A stretch of 64,000 nucleotides of DNA, taken from positions 3,042,255 through 3,106,254 of the forward strand of contig NZ_JH594606.1 of the NCBI RefSeq assembly GCF_000243235.1, in the 5' to 3' direction. Below, piece by piece: positions 9,492 through 18,758 of the stretch. Under the pieces are notes generated by a model. The model had not been told where the DNA came from. It did not search any database and saw nothing but the letters and a program-made list of their open reading frames with translations. The position numbers and the translations under genes were made by a program. The stretch is from Gillisia limnaea DSM 15749. Its GTDB lineage: Bacteria; Bacteroidota; Bacteroidia; Flavobacteriales; Flavobacteriaceae. Each line of letters opens with the position of its first letter. Within the stretch, counting starts at the first letter, position 1.

Positions 9492-10309
9492 TTAGTACTT
9501 CTTTTTAAATCTTAATAACGGAACTTTCAGGCAGACTTGCATTCGTTTAACCAGATCCCGGTGTAATAACCTGGTAAATTCGGTTTCCTTACCGCGTTCC
9601 AGCATGGCCACGATGTTTATATCGGCCTCCTGTACATAGGTTTTTAATGAATCAACGATATCGTCAGAATAAATGATTTTGTATTGAATTTTGTTATAGT
9701 TGACTTTTTCTTCTATAAGATCCTTAAACCATGTCTGAAGGTTATTCGTTTTTTCTTGTTTCCCCCCAGATAATGTCATATGGTGATTTCGGCAGAAAAA
9801 GGAGCCAGGATTTTAGCAAGTTCCTTAATGTGGTAAACATCTTCTTCATCAAAATCAGTAGAATACAGGCTTTTTTTGGGATTTTAAATTTGAACTCATG
9901 AGGTACTGCCAAAACCGGAAAAGGGGCTTTAGAGATCATTTCCTTGGTAGTGTCCAGCAACAGTAACTCATTCAATGGATTCGGTTTGCAAGCACCCATT
10001 AGTAAAAGCTTGACATCCAGGTCACGAAAAAAAATTAATGATGTCATGAACTACATCGCTACCATTGATAACAGGTACTAAAAGATCAAGATCATCATAT
10101 TTTTCACCAAGATGCAAACTACAGAAATCTTCCAGTTCCCTTCTTTTATCGATTATTTTAATTTTTTCATCGGAACCCGATCCGGCATCAAAAACGTGTA
10201 AAACTATCACTTCTGCATTATAAAGTTTCCGGATGCCATAGCTATACTTTAAAGCGGCAACCGAATCCTTAGAAAAGTTAGTTGCATAAATTTTTTTTCC
10301 TTCAGGCAA
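9492..10309 (-). pseudogene. Tandem universal stress protein (UspA) gene broken by three frameshifts
   Basis: Three consecutive overlapping frames together give one Usp protein of about 270 residues. Piece 1, from ATG 10309, reads GKKIYATNFSKDSVAALKYS to VVHDIINFF. Piece 2 continues with RDLDVKLLLMGACKPNP and PFPVLAVPHEFKFKIPK. A second-domain start (LYSTDFDEEDVYHIKELAKI) lies in another frame, and piece 3 ends with the Usp-like KTYVQEADINIVAMLERGK. Joining needs one T fewer in a T8 run (near 10024-10031), one A more in an A7 run (near 9880) and one extra base near 9780. Two changes sit in homopolymers, so sequencing error is possible. Usp genes often belong to stress responses and this one flanks the sugar block. 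Confidence 0.8.
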
Positions 10310-10579
10310 AAAATAAGGTCCTCATGGTTTTAAAAATATGATTTTTATCAGGTTACATTTTTTTTAAAAAACTTGGCACCAAATTTTCGGATAATGGGAT
10401 TGCGGAATTTTGAACAATTTCAACCGGTTTTAAAATTAGGGAAATTTATTTAAGGTTGATATTTATCATTGTTAATCAAAGGCTTAGATAGTAAATTTAT
10501 TTAGGAATGCTAAAAATTCCATCCTTAATGATATTGAAAAGAAAGCGAAGTACTTATTTTAAATAAGATCTAAAGAAGC

Positions 10580-11278
10580 ATGGTTGAAAAGGCACAACAC
10601 AAAAAAGGGGCTAAAAATGTAGCGGTTATTGTCGCTCATCCCGATGACGAAACCTTATGGAGTGGTGGAACTATTTTGATGCATCCTTCTTATAACTGGT
10701 TTATTATTTCTCTTTCCCGAAAAAAGGACCCTGACAGAGCTCCTAAATTTTTTAAAGTCATTGAACTATTCAATGCAAAAGGAATCATGGGTGCGCTAGA
10801 TGATGGTCCGGACCAATTTCCACTGGAGGAAGCAATTGTTGAAAAAATGGTATTGGAGCTTTTACCCCGGGATTATTTTGATGTGATAATAACTCATGAT
10901 CCACAGGGAGAATATACCCGACACAGACGGCATGAGGAAGTGAGCCGGGCGGTGATAAAATTATGGTATTTTGAAAAGATCCATGCAGGTGAACTCTGGA
11001 CCTATGCTTATGAGGATGGAAATAAAAAATACTATCCACAGCCGGTGAAGAATACTTCCATTCTAAACAACCTTCATCACAATATCTGGAAGAAGAAATA
11101 TGATATAATTACAAAGGTTTATGGTTTTCAACCTGGAAGTTTTGAAGCTGAAACTACTCCAAAATCCGAAGCGTTCAGAAAGTTCAGAAATCCTGCAGAA
11201 GCATATCGCTGGCTCATTAAAAAAGGAAATCTGGGATCAACAAAGCAGTATGTGAATAATATTTTTGAGAACCAGTGA
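10580..11278 (+). CDS. PIG-L family deacetylase (LmbE-like)
   Basis: 232 residues. The hallmark AHPDDE is at residues 19-24 and supplies metal ligands; THDPQGEYTRHRRHEEV near residue 112 carries the downstream His ligand region. PIG-L enzymes are zinc-dependent and typically remove an acetyl group from an N-acetylglucosamine moiety of a glycoconjugate. It is the first gene of a same-strand run: the glycosyltransferase starts 24 bases after its stop. The context suggests it deacetylates a sugar built by that enzyme, but the substrate is unknown. Confidence 0.88.
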   Translation: MVEKAQHKKGAKNVAVIVAHPDDETLWSGGTILMHPSYNWFIISLSRKKDPDRAPKFFKVIELFNAKGIMGALDDGPDQFPLEEAIVEKMVLELLPRDYFDVIITHDPQGEYTRHRRHEEVSRAVIKLWYFEKIHAGELWTYAYEDGNKKYYPQPVKNTSILNNLHHNIWKKKYDIITKVYGFQPGSFEAETTPKSEAFRKFRNPAEAYRWLIKKGNLGSTKQYVNNIFENQ

Positions 11279-11302
11279 TATTCTTTCAAAAACTAAGATC
11301 CT

Positions 11303-12445
11303 ATGAAAGTATTGGTGCTTTATGATTATCCACCTTCTCCAGGCGGTTTAGCTACTCAGGGAGACCTATTATATAGAGGGTTACGGGAATCGGGAGTAGA
11401 CGCTCATGCAGCACATTTTGAATCTGCCCAGGAAAAGGAATGGTATTACCGTTGGTTTAAGCCGGACGTAGTGGTAGGAGTGGGATATTGGGGGCATACC
11501 CCAGATCTTATTCTTCATCCCCAAAGCTTTGGAATACTTCCTGTACCCTGGTTAGTGGCAGATGGTTATATAGCTAATTATCAAAAAGTTTTAAATGAAC
11601 TTCCTCTTATTTTGGTGACTTCCAATTGGGTAAAGGAAATGTATGTTCGTGATGGTATTAGGGGAGACAATATTTTGGTATTACCCGTTGGTTGCGATAC
11701 AGCGTCTTTTCGTCCATTTGAAAAAAAAGATCCTAAAATCCGGTCGGTTCGTGAAGCATTGGGAATTTCTCCGGACCAGATCATGATCCTTACTGTTGGT
11801 GGCGATGCGGCATCTAAAGGTGCTCAGGAAGTCATGCAAGCACTTGCAATTATTGATGCGAAAGCACCCAAATGGAAATATATTTGTAAAGTTTGGCCCC
11901 AACCCCGAACATTAGCACAAAACATCAAAGACCTTGAGTTGGCAGGGCAGCTTGGAATTGAGAAGAAAATATTTTATGCCACTAATACCGTATCCCGGAA
12001 TTTTATGCCTTATCTCATTGGAGCCTGCGATATTTATGCTGGTCCGTCCAGGCTGGAGGGTTTTGGAATGCCTCAGGTGGAAGCAGGGGCCTGCGGAAAA
12101 CCCGTTATTGGAATCAATGCAATGGGAATGCTGGATACACTTGTCCATGAAAAAACAGCATTGCTTGCCGGAATAGCTAAAAAAATTGATGTTAACCATG
12201 TAATTCTTGGAAAAGAATCTGGCTATGAAAAAAATCACAAAATTATATTTGATCTTCCAAGAACAGTAGATTACCGGGCAAATGTTCAGGATATTGCCCA
12301 GCATCTTCTCCAACTTATGCTGGACGCAGATCTGAGGGATAAAATGGGGAAAGAAGCACGTATACATGTTGAAAGAAATTTCAATTACAAGATGGTAGCA
12401 AAGCGGTTTTTAGATATTATACAGGATAAACTTGGAATTAAATAG
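11303..12445 (+). CDS. GT4 family glycosyltransferase
   Basis: 380 residues with a GT-B fold. The N-terminal domain opens with VLVLYDYPPSPGGLATQG, a typical acceptor-side glycine loop. The C-terminal Glycos_transf_1 domain holds GGDAASKGAQEVMQAL and the donor-binding motif EGFGMPQVE (E-x7-E, residues 252-260), marking a retaining GT4 enzyme using a nucleotide sugar. No membrane segment is seen, so the protein is probably cytosolic. It lies between the deacetylase and the glycosidase genes with short gaps, in a likely operon. Donor and acceptor are unknown. Confidence 0.9.
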   Translation: MKVLVLYDYPPSPGGLATQGDLLYRGLRESGVDAHAAHFESAQEKEWYYRWFKPDVVVGVGYWGHTPDLILHPQSFGILPVPWLVADGYIANYQKVLNELPLILVTSNWVKEMYVRDGIRGDNILVLPVGCDTASFRPFEKKDPKIRSVREALGISPDQIMILTVGGDAASKGAQEVMQALAIIDAKAPKWKYICKVWPQPRTLAQNIKDLELAGQLGIEKKIFYATNTVSRNFMPYLIGACDIYAGPSRLEGFGMPQVEAGACGKPVIGINAMGMLDTLVHEKTALLAGIAKKIDVNHVILGKESGYEKNHKIIFDLPRTVDYRANVQDIAQHLLQLMLDADLRDKMGKEARIHVERNFNYKMVAKRFLDIIQDKLGIK

Positions 12446-12455
12446 GGATTCATCA

Positions 12456-13634
12456 ATGAACTCAGAAAACCTCCTTTTAATAGAATCTGCAAAAAAAGCG
12501 GCTCTGGATGTACTTCTTCATAATTCTGAGGGGGCATATCATGCACTTCCCAGGACTGCCGGCTGGGGATATCCTGAACCTTACACCCGGGATCTTATGA
12601 TTTCTATACTTGGGATAGCGGTAACAGATAATCCTGTTCTTATCAACAGTATCCGAAAAGTTCTTGAAATGCTTGCTAAAACTCAATCTGAAAAAGGGCA
12701 TATTACCTCCTTGGTTCATGATAAGGAGGATAGGGGAGCAAGTGATACTACGCCTTTGTTTTTGGTGGGAGTAGGTATTTTCAGGCAATTAATTGATGAA
12801 CCTGAATTTTTAGCAACCGCTGTATCCAGAGCCCTTTTGTGGATGGAATACCAAAGCCCAACCAATCAGTATTTGGTTGCACAACAACCTACCAGTGATT
12901 GGAGGGATGAACAATGGGTCCTGGGATATGGTTTATTTGTGAATAGTCTGGTATATACTTATTTAAGAATGTTCGGTCAAAATAACAGGGCAGAAAAAGT
13001 CCGTGAGGAGATGGATCTATTTACTATAACCCAAAAAAATATGCATAGGCACGTGCACGAAGGATTAGTATTAAAAAATAAACCTTATTATGCGTTGTGG
13101 TCCTATAAAATCCTTAGTAGTGAGCGCTTTGATCTTTTGGGAAATAGCCTGGCTATTCTCTCCGGCATTTCTTCCCACGAACGCTCAGAGGAAATGATTA
13201 ATTGGATCGAAAAGGAGTGCCTGGCAATGATGGAAAAAAATGAGCTAAAGGTGGATCTTCCCCCAAATTTCTTTCCTTTTGTCAAGCCTGAAGATTCCGA
13301 CTGGAATGAAAGGTATGCTCTTTATAACAAGCCAGGTGAATACCATAATGGCGGAATCTGGCCTTTTGTATCTGGCATTTATATAGCTGCATTGGTTGCC
13401 GCCAAAAACTATAGTCTTGCCGAAGAGAAACTTGTAGCACTCACTCAACTTGTAAAACTTTCTAAAAATGAAAATCTCGAATTTGGCTTCAATGAGTGGC
13501 ATAGACCGGAAAATGGAAAACCTGAAGGGCAGGATTGGCAAACCTGGAGTGCTGCCCTATACCTTTATGCTGCTAAGTGTGTAGAAATGAAAAGTACGCC
13601 CTATTTTGAGGACATACGGAAGTCTTCCCATTAG
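12456..13634 (+). CDS. GH100-like (alpha/alpha six-hairpin) glycosidase
   Basis: 392 residues from ATG 12456, 10 bases after the glycosyltransferase stop (a TTG at 12432 would overlap it). Features recalling GH100 neutral invertases and related (alpha/alpha)6 hydrolases include GYPEPYTRDLM near residue 39, a DTTPLFLVGVGIF segment, DWRDEQWVLGYGLFVN, YHNGGIWPFVSGIY, and the C-terminal EGQDWQTWSAALYLYA. There is no signal peptide, so it should act on an intracellular substrate. Invertase, trehalase-like or debranching activity are all possible; the fold assignment is firmer than the reaction. It converges with the GH130 gene. Confidence 0.75.
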   Translation: MNSENLLLIESAKKAALDVLLHNSEGAYHALPRTAGWGYPEPYTRDLMISILGIAVTDNPVLINSIRKVLEMLAKTQSEKGHITSLVHDKEDRGASDTTPLFLVGVGIFRQLIDEPEFLATAVSRALLWMEYQSPTNQYLVAQQPTSDWRDEQWVLGYGLFVNSLVYTYLRMFGQNNRAEKVREEMDLFTITQKNMHRHVHEGLVLKNKPYYALWSYKILSSERFDLLGNSLAILSGISSHERSEEMINWIEKECLAMMEKNELKVDLPPNFFPFVKPEDSDWNERYALYNKPGEYHNGGIWPFVSGIYIAALVAAKNYSLAEEKLVALTQLVKLSKNENLEFGFNEWHRPENGKPEGQDWQTWSAALYLYAAKCVEMKSTPYFEDIRKSSH

Positions 13635-13679
13635 AGGATCAGTTGGTTGAAAAAGTTTTATATTCCCAGCCTTTTTACT

Positions 13680-15152
13680 CTAGACGCTTTTAGATTTTTT
13701 TAGAACATCCAGTAACTCAGTCATATCCACAACAGCATAGGTAGAAGAATAATCTGAAACGGCATAAGGTAAAATAAGATTGTTATTATGAATAAGCGAT
13801 CCGCAGGAATACACCACATTGGGTACATAGCCTTCTCTTTCATGTTCCATAGGTGCGAGCAGTGGTTCTTCCAGGCGTCCTATTTCTTTTAGAGGGTCAT
13901 CCAGATCGAACAAGGAAGCACCAATGCAATAACGGCGCATAGTTCCAACTCCATGAGTGATGATTAGCCAGCCCTCTTCCGTCCATATGGGGGATCCACA
14001 ATTCCCTAACTGGGTAAACTCCCAGGGATATTTAGGTTGTTGGAGAATTTCAGGATTATTCCAAAGCGTTGTTCTCTCCGAATACATGATATAATTATTT
14101 ACACCATCCACCCGTGCAAGCATAGCATATTTGCCTTTGATTTTTTTTGGAAATAAAGCTAAATTCTTATCTCTGGCACCATTTCCATGTAACGGCATTA
14201 CCCTAAACGTATAAAAATCGTCTGTAGATATCAGCTTTGGAAGGATAGTTTTGCCATCAAAAGCTGTATAGGTTGCAAATATTTTAACACTATTGTCGTC
14301 ATCAATAAAATGCACAAACCTCGCATCTTCTATACCACTCTTTTCAGTACTTGCAATAGGAAAAATCACCCGTTCACTAAGATCGGAATCTTTATGGAAT
14401 TTGATATCGTAGAACGAATCTACAAGCCAGGTCATCTCTTGAAGTGCAACTTGATTATCTGTAGATAAGGTGTTATTATACAAAATTTTTTCTACTTCAT
14501 TCTTCAATAAATAATATTCAAATTTATCGGGAAGATCTCTCATGATATTTTGCGAATATTTCTCGGGAATATTCATTTCCTTCAGCTTGTCACAAAATCG
14601 TTTCTTATCGTATAATTTTTTATGAGAGATAACCGGCACATCGATATTATCTCCAACCCGGCTAATTATTAAGTCATTATTGCCGTCCAGAATAGCTCTT
14701 CTAAAAACCAATGAGGAGATATGGCCTTCTCCGGTAGCTCGAAAGGAAATAATGACTCTCTTTTCTCCTGGTTTTAGATAGTTTTGATCTAAATCTTCTA
14801 TTATGGAAGGATTGAAAATAGCGGCAGATTCTATTGCATATTCGCTGGTACAGTATGCTCCTATCAATAATTTACGTTCTAAAGACAACTCGTCAAAATT
14901 AATTTCCATTCCCTCAATGATGTCCTGTATTTTAATTGCATGATTCATAAAAACCTTGGAGATGTTACGGTGTCGGTTTGCAAATTCCCTTAAGGTTTGT
15001 TCCAGGGCCATGTTAACTTTGCTTTCGGTCAGGTTAAGGACTCTCATAATGAGTTGCTGTGTTCTTAACTCCCCACTCATAAAAAACCTGGCGATGATAC
15101 GACTGGGATCTGGAAGAAATGTGATATTTTTTCGTTTTACAGAAACTCTCAT
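13680..15152 (-). CDS. GH130 family protein (mannoside phosphorylase/hydrolase-like)
   Basis: 490 residues without a signal peptide. The first 180 residues are an extension beginning with the common VKRKNITFLPDPSRIIARFF opening. The five-bladed propeller that follows carries SGIEDARFVHF near residue 272, KNLALFPKKIKGKYAMLARV and NCGSPIWTEEGWLIITHGVG, all typical of GH130. Characterised members act on beta-mannosides by phosphorolysis or hydrolysis; this long subgroup is, as far as I know, poorly characterised. It converges with the three-gene run and diverges from the glucokinase gene, suggesting separate control within one metabolic block. Confidence 0.85.
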   Translation of the reverse strand: MRVSVKRKNITFLPDPSRIIARFFMSGELRTQQLIMRVLNLTESKVNMALEQTLREFANRHRNISKVFMNHAIKIQDIIEGMEINFDELSLERKLLIGAYCTSEYAIESAAIFNPSIIEDLDQNYLKPGEKRVIISFRATGEGHISSLVFRRAILDGNNDLIISRVGDNIDVPVISHKKLYDKKRFCDKLKEMNIPEKYSQNIMRDLPDKFEYYLLKNEVEKILYNNTLSTDNQVALQEMTWLVDSFYDIKFHKDSDLSERVIFPIASTEKSGIEDARFVHFIDDDNSVKIFATYTAFDGKTILPKLISTDDFYTFRVMPLHGNGARDKNLALFPKKIKGKYAMLARVDGVNNYIMYSERTTLWNNPEILQQPKYPWEFTQLGNCGSPIWTEEGWLIITHGVGTMRRYCIGASLFDLDDPLKEIGRLEEPLLAPMEHEREGYVPNVVYSCGSLIHNNNLILPYAVSDYSSTYAVVDMTELLDVLKKSKSV

Positions 15153-15419
15153 AAATTAATTTTTAAAAACCTAAACCTCTTAAAGATACTAAATTAACAG
15201 TAGTGTTTAATCGTTTAAAAAAAAAATATTTATCATCTTAAGGAATTGTAATTTCCTCTCATTCCTGTTTTTGGCGAAGCATAATTGCACTGCTATTAGT
15301 GCTTTTCACGCTTTTTTTCAAGCTGCAGTATTCCAATTATAATCCCTGTAGGTTTTCACTGTTTAGGTGATTTTATTGTACATTTAAACGGTATTCTCTG
15401 AAATTTTTAGTCAATATTT
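15153..15419. promoter_or_regulatory. Divergent promoter region of GH130 and glucokinase genes
   Basis: This 267-bp AT-rich spacer separates the divergent starts. About 45 bases before the glucokinase ATG lies TTGTACATTTAAAC (15371-15384), containing TACATTTA, one mismatch from the Bacteroidota -7 consensus TAnnTTTG. The same 14-mer occurs at 28217, upstream of a putative RNA gene. The leftward promoter could not be placed. Confidence 0.4.
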
Positions 15420-16490
15420 ATGGAACGATCAATAAGTTTTAAATATAACCTTCAAGGAAACTATAAATTCCCGCTTGCTTTTCCGAAGCAAAAAGATCTC
15501 AAAGAATTATCAGGCAATGTATTGGCAGCCGATGTTGGAGGTACCAAGACCAATTTATCGCTTTATCAGGTAAGTGATGGAATGCTTCAACCCTTAAAAC
15601 AAAAATCCTATGTCACTAAAGATCACTCCTCTTTTCAGGAAATTGTTAAGAAATTTAAAAATGAGGACCTTCCGGAAATAGATAGTTTATGTCTTGGGGT
15701 TGCCGGGCCGGTTAATGAGGGTGTTGTAAAAGGGACAAATTTTCCCTGGATAATCGATAAAAAAGAAATCGGTAAAGAACTTTCTATTAAGAATGTTGAG
15801 ATTATAAATGATATGGAAGCCAATGCTTTTGGTCTGGGAGCGCTGGATGATTCCGATTTTGTGGAAATAAGAAAAGGATCAGAAGTAGCCGGGAATGCCG
15901 TTATCATTTCCCCGGGTACAGGGCTTGGCGAAGCAGGATTATTTTGGGATGCCAGGGCGTATCATCCATTTGCAACCGAAGGCGGACACTCTGAATTTAG
16001 TCCCCGAAATGAATTTGACGCCGATTTATGGCGTTTCTTGCAAGGAAAATATGGATTGGTAAGCTGGGAAAGAATCATCTCCGGTTCCGGAATTTATGAC
16101 ATCTACCAATTCCTGATAATTACCAGGGGAATAAGGGAACCAACCTGGTTTAAAGAGCGAATTTTACAAGAAGATCCTGCAGCTCTTATAAGTGCTTCTG
16201 CTATAGCGGGAAATTACCATGTTTGTAAAGAAAGCATCGATCTTTTTGTTAGATACCTGGCAATTGAGTCCAATCAATTTGCATTAAAAACAAAAGCTAC
16301 CGGCGGAATTTTTATAGGTGGCGGAATTGTACCTAAAATTATTAAAACCATCGATAAGGAGATTTTTAATGAAAATTTTATTAAATCAGACAGAATGGAG
16401 CATCTGCTTGAACTTATGCCGGTTAAGGCTATTCTTAATGAGAAAACCGCAACATATGGAGCCGCGCTTTATGGGGCGATGATGTTATAA
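15420..16490 (+). CDS. glk: Glucokinase (Glk family)
   Basis: 356 residues. The phosphate-1 loop DVGGTKTNLSLY begins at residue 38, then GVAGPVNEGVVKGTNFPW, the sugar-binding INDMEANAFG, and the adenosine-side ISPGTGLGEAGLFW and HSEFSPRNEFDADLWRFL. This is the ATP-dependent glucokinase fold (PF02685) rather than ROK: there is no ROK zinc Cys cluster. The N-terminal 35 residues are an extension. It would phosphorylate glucose released by the neighbouring glycosidase; specificity for glucose rather than another hexose is inferred. It converges with the PhzF gene, 15 bases apart. Confidence 0.82.
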   Translation: MERSISFKYNLQGNYKFPLAFPKQKDLKELSGNVLAADVGGTKTNLSLYQVSDGMLQPLKQKSYVTKDHSSFQEIVKKFKNEDLPEIDSLCLGVAGPVNEGVVKGTNFPWIIDKKEIGKELSIKNVEIINDMEANAFGLGALDDSDFVEIRKGSEVAGNAVIISPGTGLGEAGLFWDARAYHPFATEGGHSEFSPRNEFDADLWRFLQGKYGLVSWERIISGSGIYDIYQFLIITRGIREPTWFKERILQEDPAALISASAIAGNYHVCKESIDLFVRYLAIESNQFALKTKATGGIFIGGGIVPKIIKTIDKEIFNENFIKSDRMEHLLELMPVKAILNEKTATYGAALYGAMML

Positions 16491-16505
16491 GAATTGAAAA
16501 TAAAC

Positions 16506-17294
16506 TTAATCAGTCCAAAGAAATCCTTTTGAATAGGTCTTTGCTTTTCCGCTAATAAGAATACGTTCCCCTTTATTTTCACAAATAAGACTTCCTCCCC
16601 GATTTGAAATTTGTTTTGCATTCATCTTGGTTTTATTTAGCTTTTCACTCCAATAAGGAATTAGCGAACAATGTGCTGATCCGGTTACCGGATCTTCAAA
16701 AACAGAAGCTCCCGGGGTAAAAAATCTGGACACAAAATCACAGTCGGTTCCACTGGCAGTAAAGATGACCCCTCCGGTTCCAAGGTCCAGTTGATCAAAA
16801 TATAACCTGTTAATCTCTATATTCCGAATATCTTCCTCTGATGAGTAGACCAAAACAAAATCCCGTGCCTTCAGCACTTCAGCAGGTTTTAAATTTATGG
16901 CTTTGTCCATAGGTTCTGGCAAAGGAGTTGGCAGTGGTTTTCTGGAAGGGAAATCCAGAGTATAGATATCATTTTCTATAGAAACCTTCAAATCGCCACT
17001 TTTGGTGGTGAAAACCAAATTTTTCTTATGATATTCGAGAATTGAATGTAGCGCATGAGCTGTGGCAAGGGTTGCATGGCCACAAAGGTCCATTTCGGTT
17101 TCAGGCGTGAACCATCTCAAATGAATTTTATCACCTTCATCAACAAAAAATGCGGTTTCGGCTACCGCATTTTCCCCGGCTATTTTCAGCAGTAATATAT
17201 CTGGGATCCATTCCTGAAGTGGAACAACGCAAGCGGGATTTCCGGCAAAAATTTCATCGGTAAAAGCATCAATTTGATAGAGCGGTAATTTCAT
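16506..17294 (-). CDS. PhzF family epimerase/isomerase
   Basis: 262 residues. Family hallmarks are QIDAFTDEIFAGNPACVVPL at the start, an ENAVAETAFF segment carrying the catalytic-type Glu, MDLCGHATLATAHAL in the first half and the mirrored DPVTGSAHCSLIPYW in the second half, reflecting the two-lobed fold. Members catalyse proton shifts or cyclisation; most, as here, have no phenazine genes nearby and an unknown natural substrate. It is cytosolic and monocistronic. Confidence 0.9.
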   Translation of the reverse strand: MKLPLYQIDAFTDEIFAGNPACVVPLQEWIPDILLLKIAGENAVAETAFFVDEGDKIHLRWFTPETEMDLCGHATLATAHALHSILEYHKKNLVFTTKSGDLKVSIENDIYTLDFPSRKPLPTPLPEPMDKAINLKPAEVLKARDFVLVYSSEEDIRNIEINRLYFDQLDLGTGGVIFTASGTDCDFVSRFFTPGASVFEDPVTGSAHCSLIPYWSEKLNKTKMNAKQISNRGGSLICENKGERILISGKAKTYSKGFLWTD

Positions 17295-17441
17295 GATTCT
17301 GGTTTAACGCTAAATTACTTAAAGAAAGCAGAACTGACAATTATTATAAAAATAGTGATTATAAGGTTTATAAATTCTTCTTCAGAATACATTAAACAGG
17401 TGCTTAAAAGTTTTTAAAGCCGTGTATCAAAATCTAAATTC

Positions 17442-18527
17442 TTAGATCAGGGAAATTCTTTTCCCCCCTGTTGCTGCAGATTCGTATATTTTTTCCAAAA
17501 TCACAATGTCTTTTAATCCGTCAGTTCCGGGAACCAAAACCGGAGTGTCATTAATAATGGCCATCGCATCGTCATCCATTTGAACCGCCTGCTGATTCTT
17601 TCCAAAAGGTTTCAAAACAGTTCCGTCGCTGGCTTTTCCCTTAACCCCGGAGTAGGACTGAAACGGACGCAAATAATACCATCCATTCCTACAATTTATC
17701 TCAAGATTATTGAGGCTTTCTCCAAAACTTGTTTTGCAATTGGCAACAATCCCTTCCGGAAATTCGAGTTGGAAGATGGTGGTTTCATCAACTTCAGTAA
17801 ATAGTTCCGGGCGGTTGGTGGTATGGGTAGCACTTACGGCTATAGGCTCCAGGCCGGTGGAATAGCGCGCAGCGTTCAAGGGATATACCCCCATATCATA
17901 CATAGCACCACCTCCCATTTTCTTTTTCAATTTCCATGGATTCATCGGGTTGCCATAATAACCCGCTTCGGCTTTTAGATATTTTATGGTTCCAAAAGGT
18001 TTGGTTTTTGCCCATTTCATAATGGTTTGGGTGTTATCCTCATGCTGCATCCGGTATCCAATGGAAAGTTTCACGTTATTTTGATCACAAGCCTGGATGA
18101 TCTGCCTGCATTCTTCTGCAGTTCTGGCCATGGGCTTCTCACACCATACATGTTTACCTGTATTGGCAGCTTTAATGGCATACTGTGCGTGTAAACCTGT
18201 AGGCAGAACTATGTAAATCACATCAATCTCCGGATTGTTGGCTATGGAGTCCATATTTTCATAGTTGTAAATATTGGAGTCTTTAATCCCATACTTTTTT
18301 TGCCAAACAGGTATCTTTTCAGGACTTCCAGTCACGATTCCCCGAAGTTCACAGTGTTTGGTTTTCAACATGGCCGGAGCAAGTTGAGTGCTGCTGTAAT
18401 TTCCCAATCCTACCAGAGCTACCCCTAATTTTCTATTTCCCTTTGGAAGAAGAAAACCATAGGACGGAATAGAAGCTGCAGCCAGGAATAAGCCCGATTT
18501 TTTAATAAAAGTCCTTCTGTTATTCAT
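17442..18527 (-). CDS. Tat-exported Gfo/Idh/MocA family oxidoreductase
   Basis: 361 residues. The N-terminus MNNRRTFIKKSGLFLAAAS is a twin-arginine signal. The Rossmann domain starts with LGVALVGLGNYSS and continues through YIVLPTGLHAQYAIKA and GKHVWCEKPMA, the EKP motif being diagnostic. The C-terminal domain has GGGAMYDMGVYPLNAARY. NAD(P)-dependent, probably acting on a sugar or its derivative in the periplasm with preloaded cofactor. The nearby sugar genes make a glycan link conceivable but not shown. Confidence 0.9.
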   Translation of the reverse strand: MNNRRTFIKKSGLFLAAASIPSYGFLLPKGNRKLGVALVGLGNYSSTQLAPAMLKTKHCELRGIVTGSPEKIPVWQKKYGIKDSNIYNYENMDSIANNPEIDVIYIVLPTGLHAQYAIKAANTGKHVWCEKPMARTAEECRQIIQACDQNNVKLSIGYRMQHEDNTQTIMKWAKTKPFGTIKYLKAEAGYYGNPMNPWKLKKKMGGGAMYDMGVYPLNAARYSTGLEPIAVSATHTTNRPELFTEVDETTIFQLEFPEGIVANCKTSFGESLNNLEINCRNGWYYLRPFQSYSGVKGKASDGTVLKPFGKNQQAVQMDDDAMAIINDTPVLVPGTDGLKDIVILEKIYESAATGGKRISLI

Positions 18528-18724
18528 AATTTCTGAAATTAAGCAACTTAAAGATAACTCAAATTATTTTTTTTAGCTCCGTTCTATTAAACCTAAATAT
18601 GAAATATGTGGTTTTTAATATCCGAAACATCAGTATGTTCAAGGATTCTTGCTCTGTTGATGCAGGCTGAAAAAGCCTTCTAAAATTCCCATGGAGGCAA
18701 GAATCAAATTCAATTAAAAAGCGC

Positions 18725-18732
18725 TATTTTTG
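18725..18732 (+). promoter_or_regulatory. -7 box of der promoter
   Basis: TATTTTTG matches the Bacteroidota sigma-70 -7 consensus TAnnTTTG exactly and lies 27 bases before the der ATG, giving a short leader. A good -33 TTTG was not found at the usual distance. Confidence 0.55.
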
Positions 18733-18758
18733 CACATTAATAAAAGAATAAAGTTGAT

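Noticed and set aside
18643-18703. GATTCTTGC and GCAAGAATC inverted copies upstream of der
   Set aside because: Only 9 bp with a gap of over 40 bases and no second copy seen; compatible with chance.
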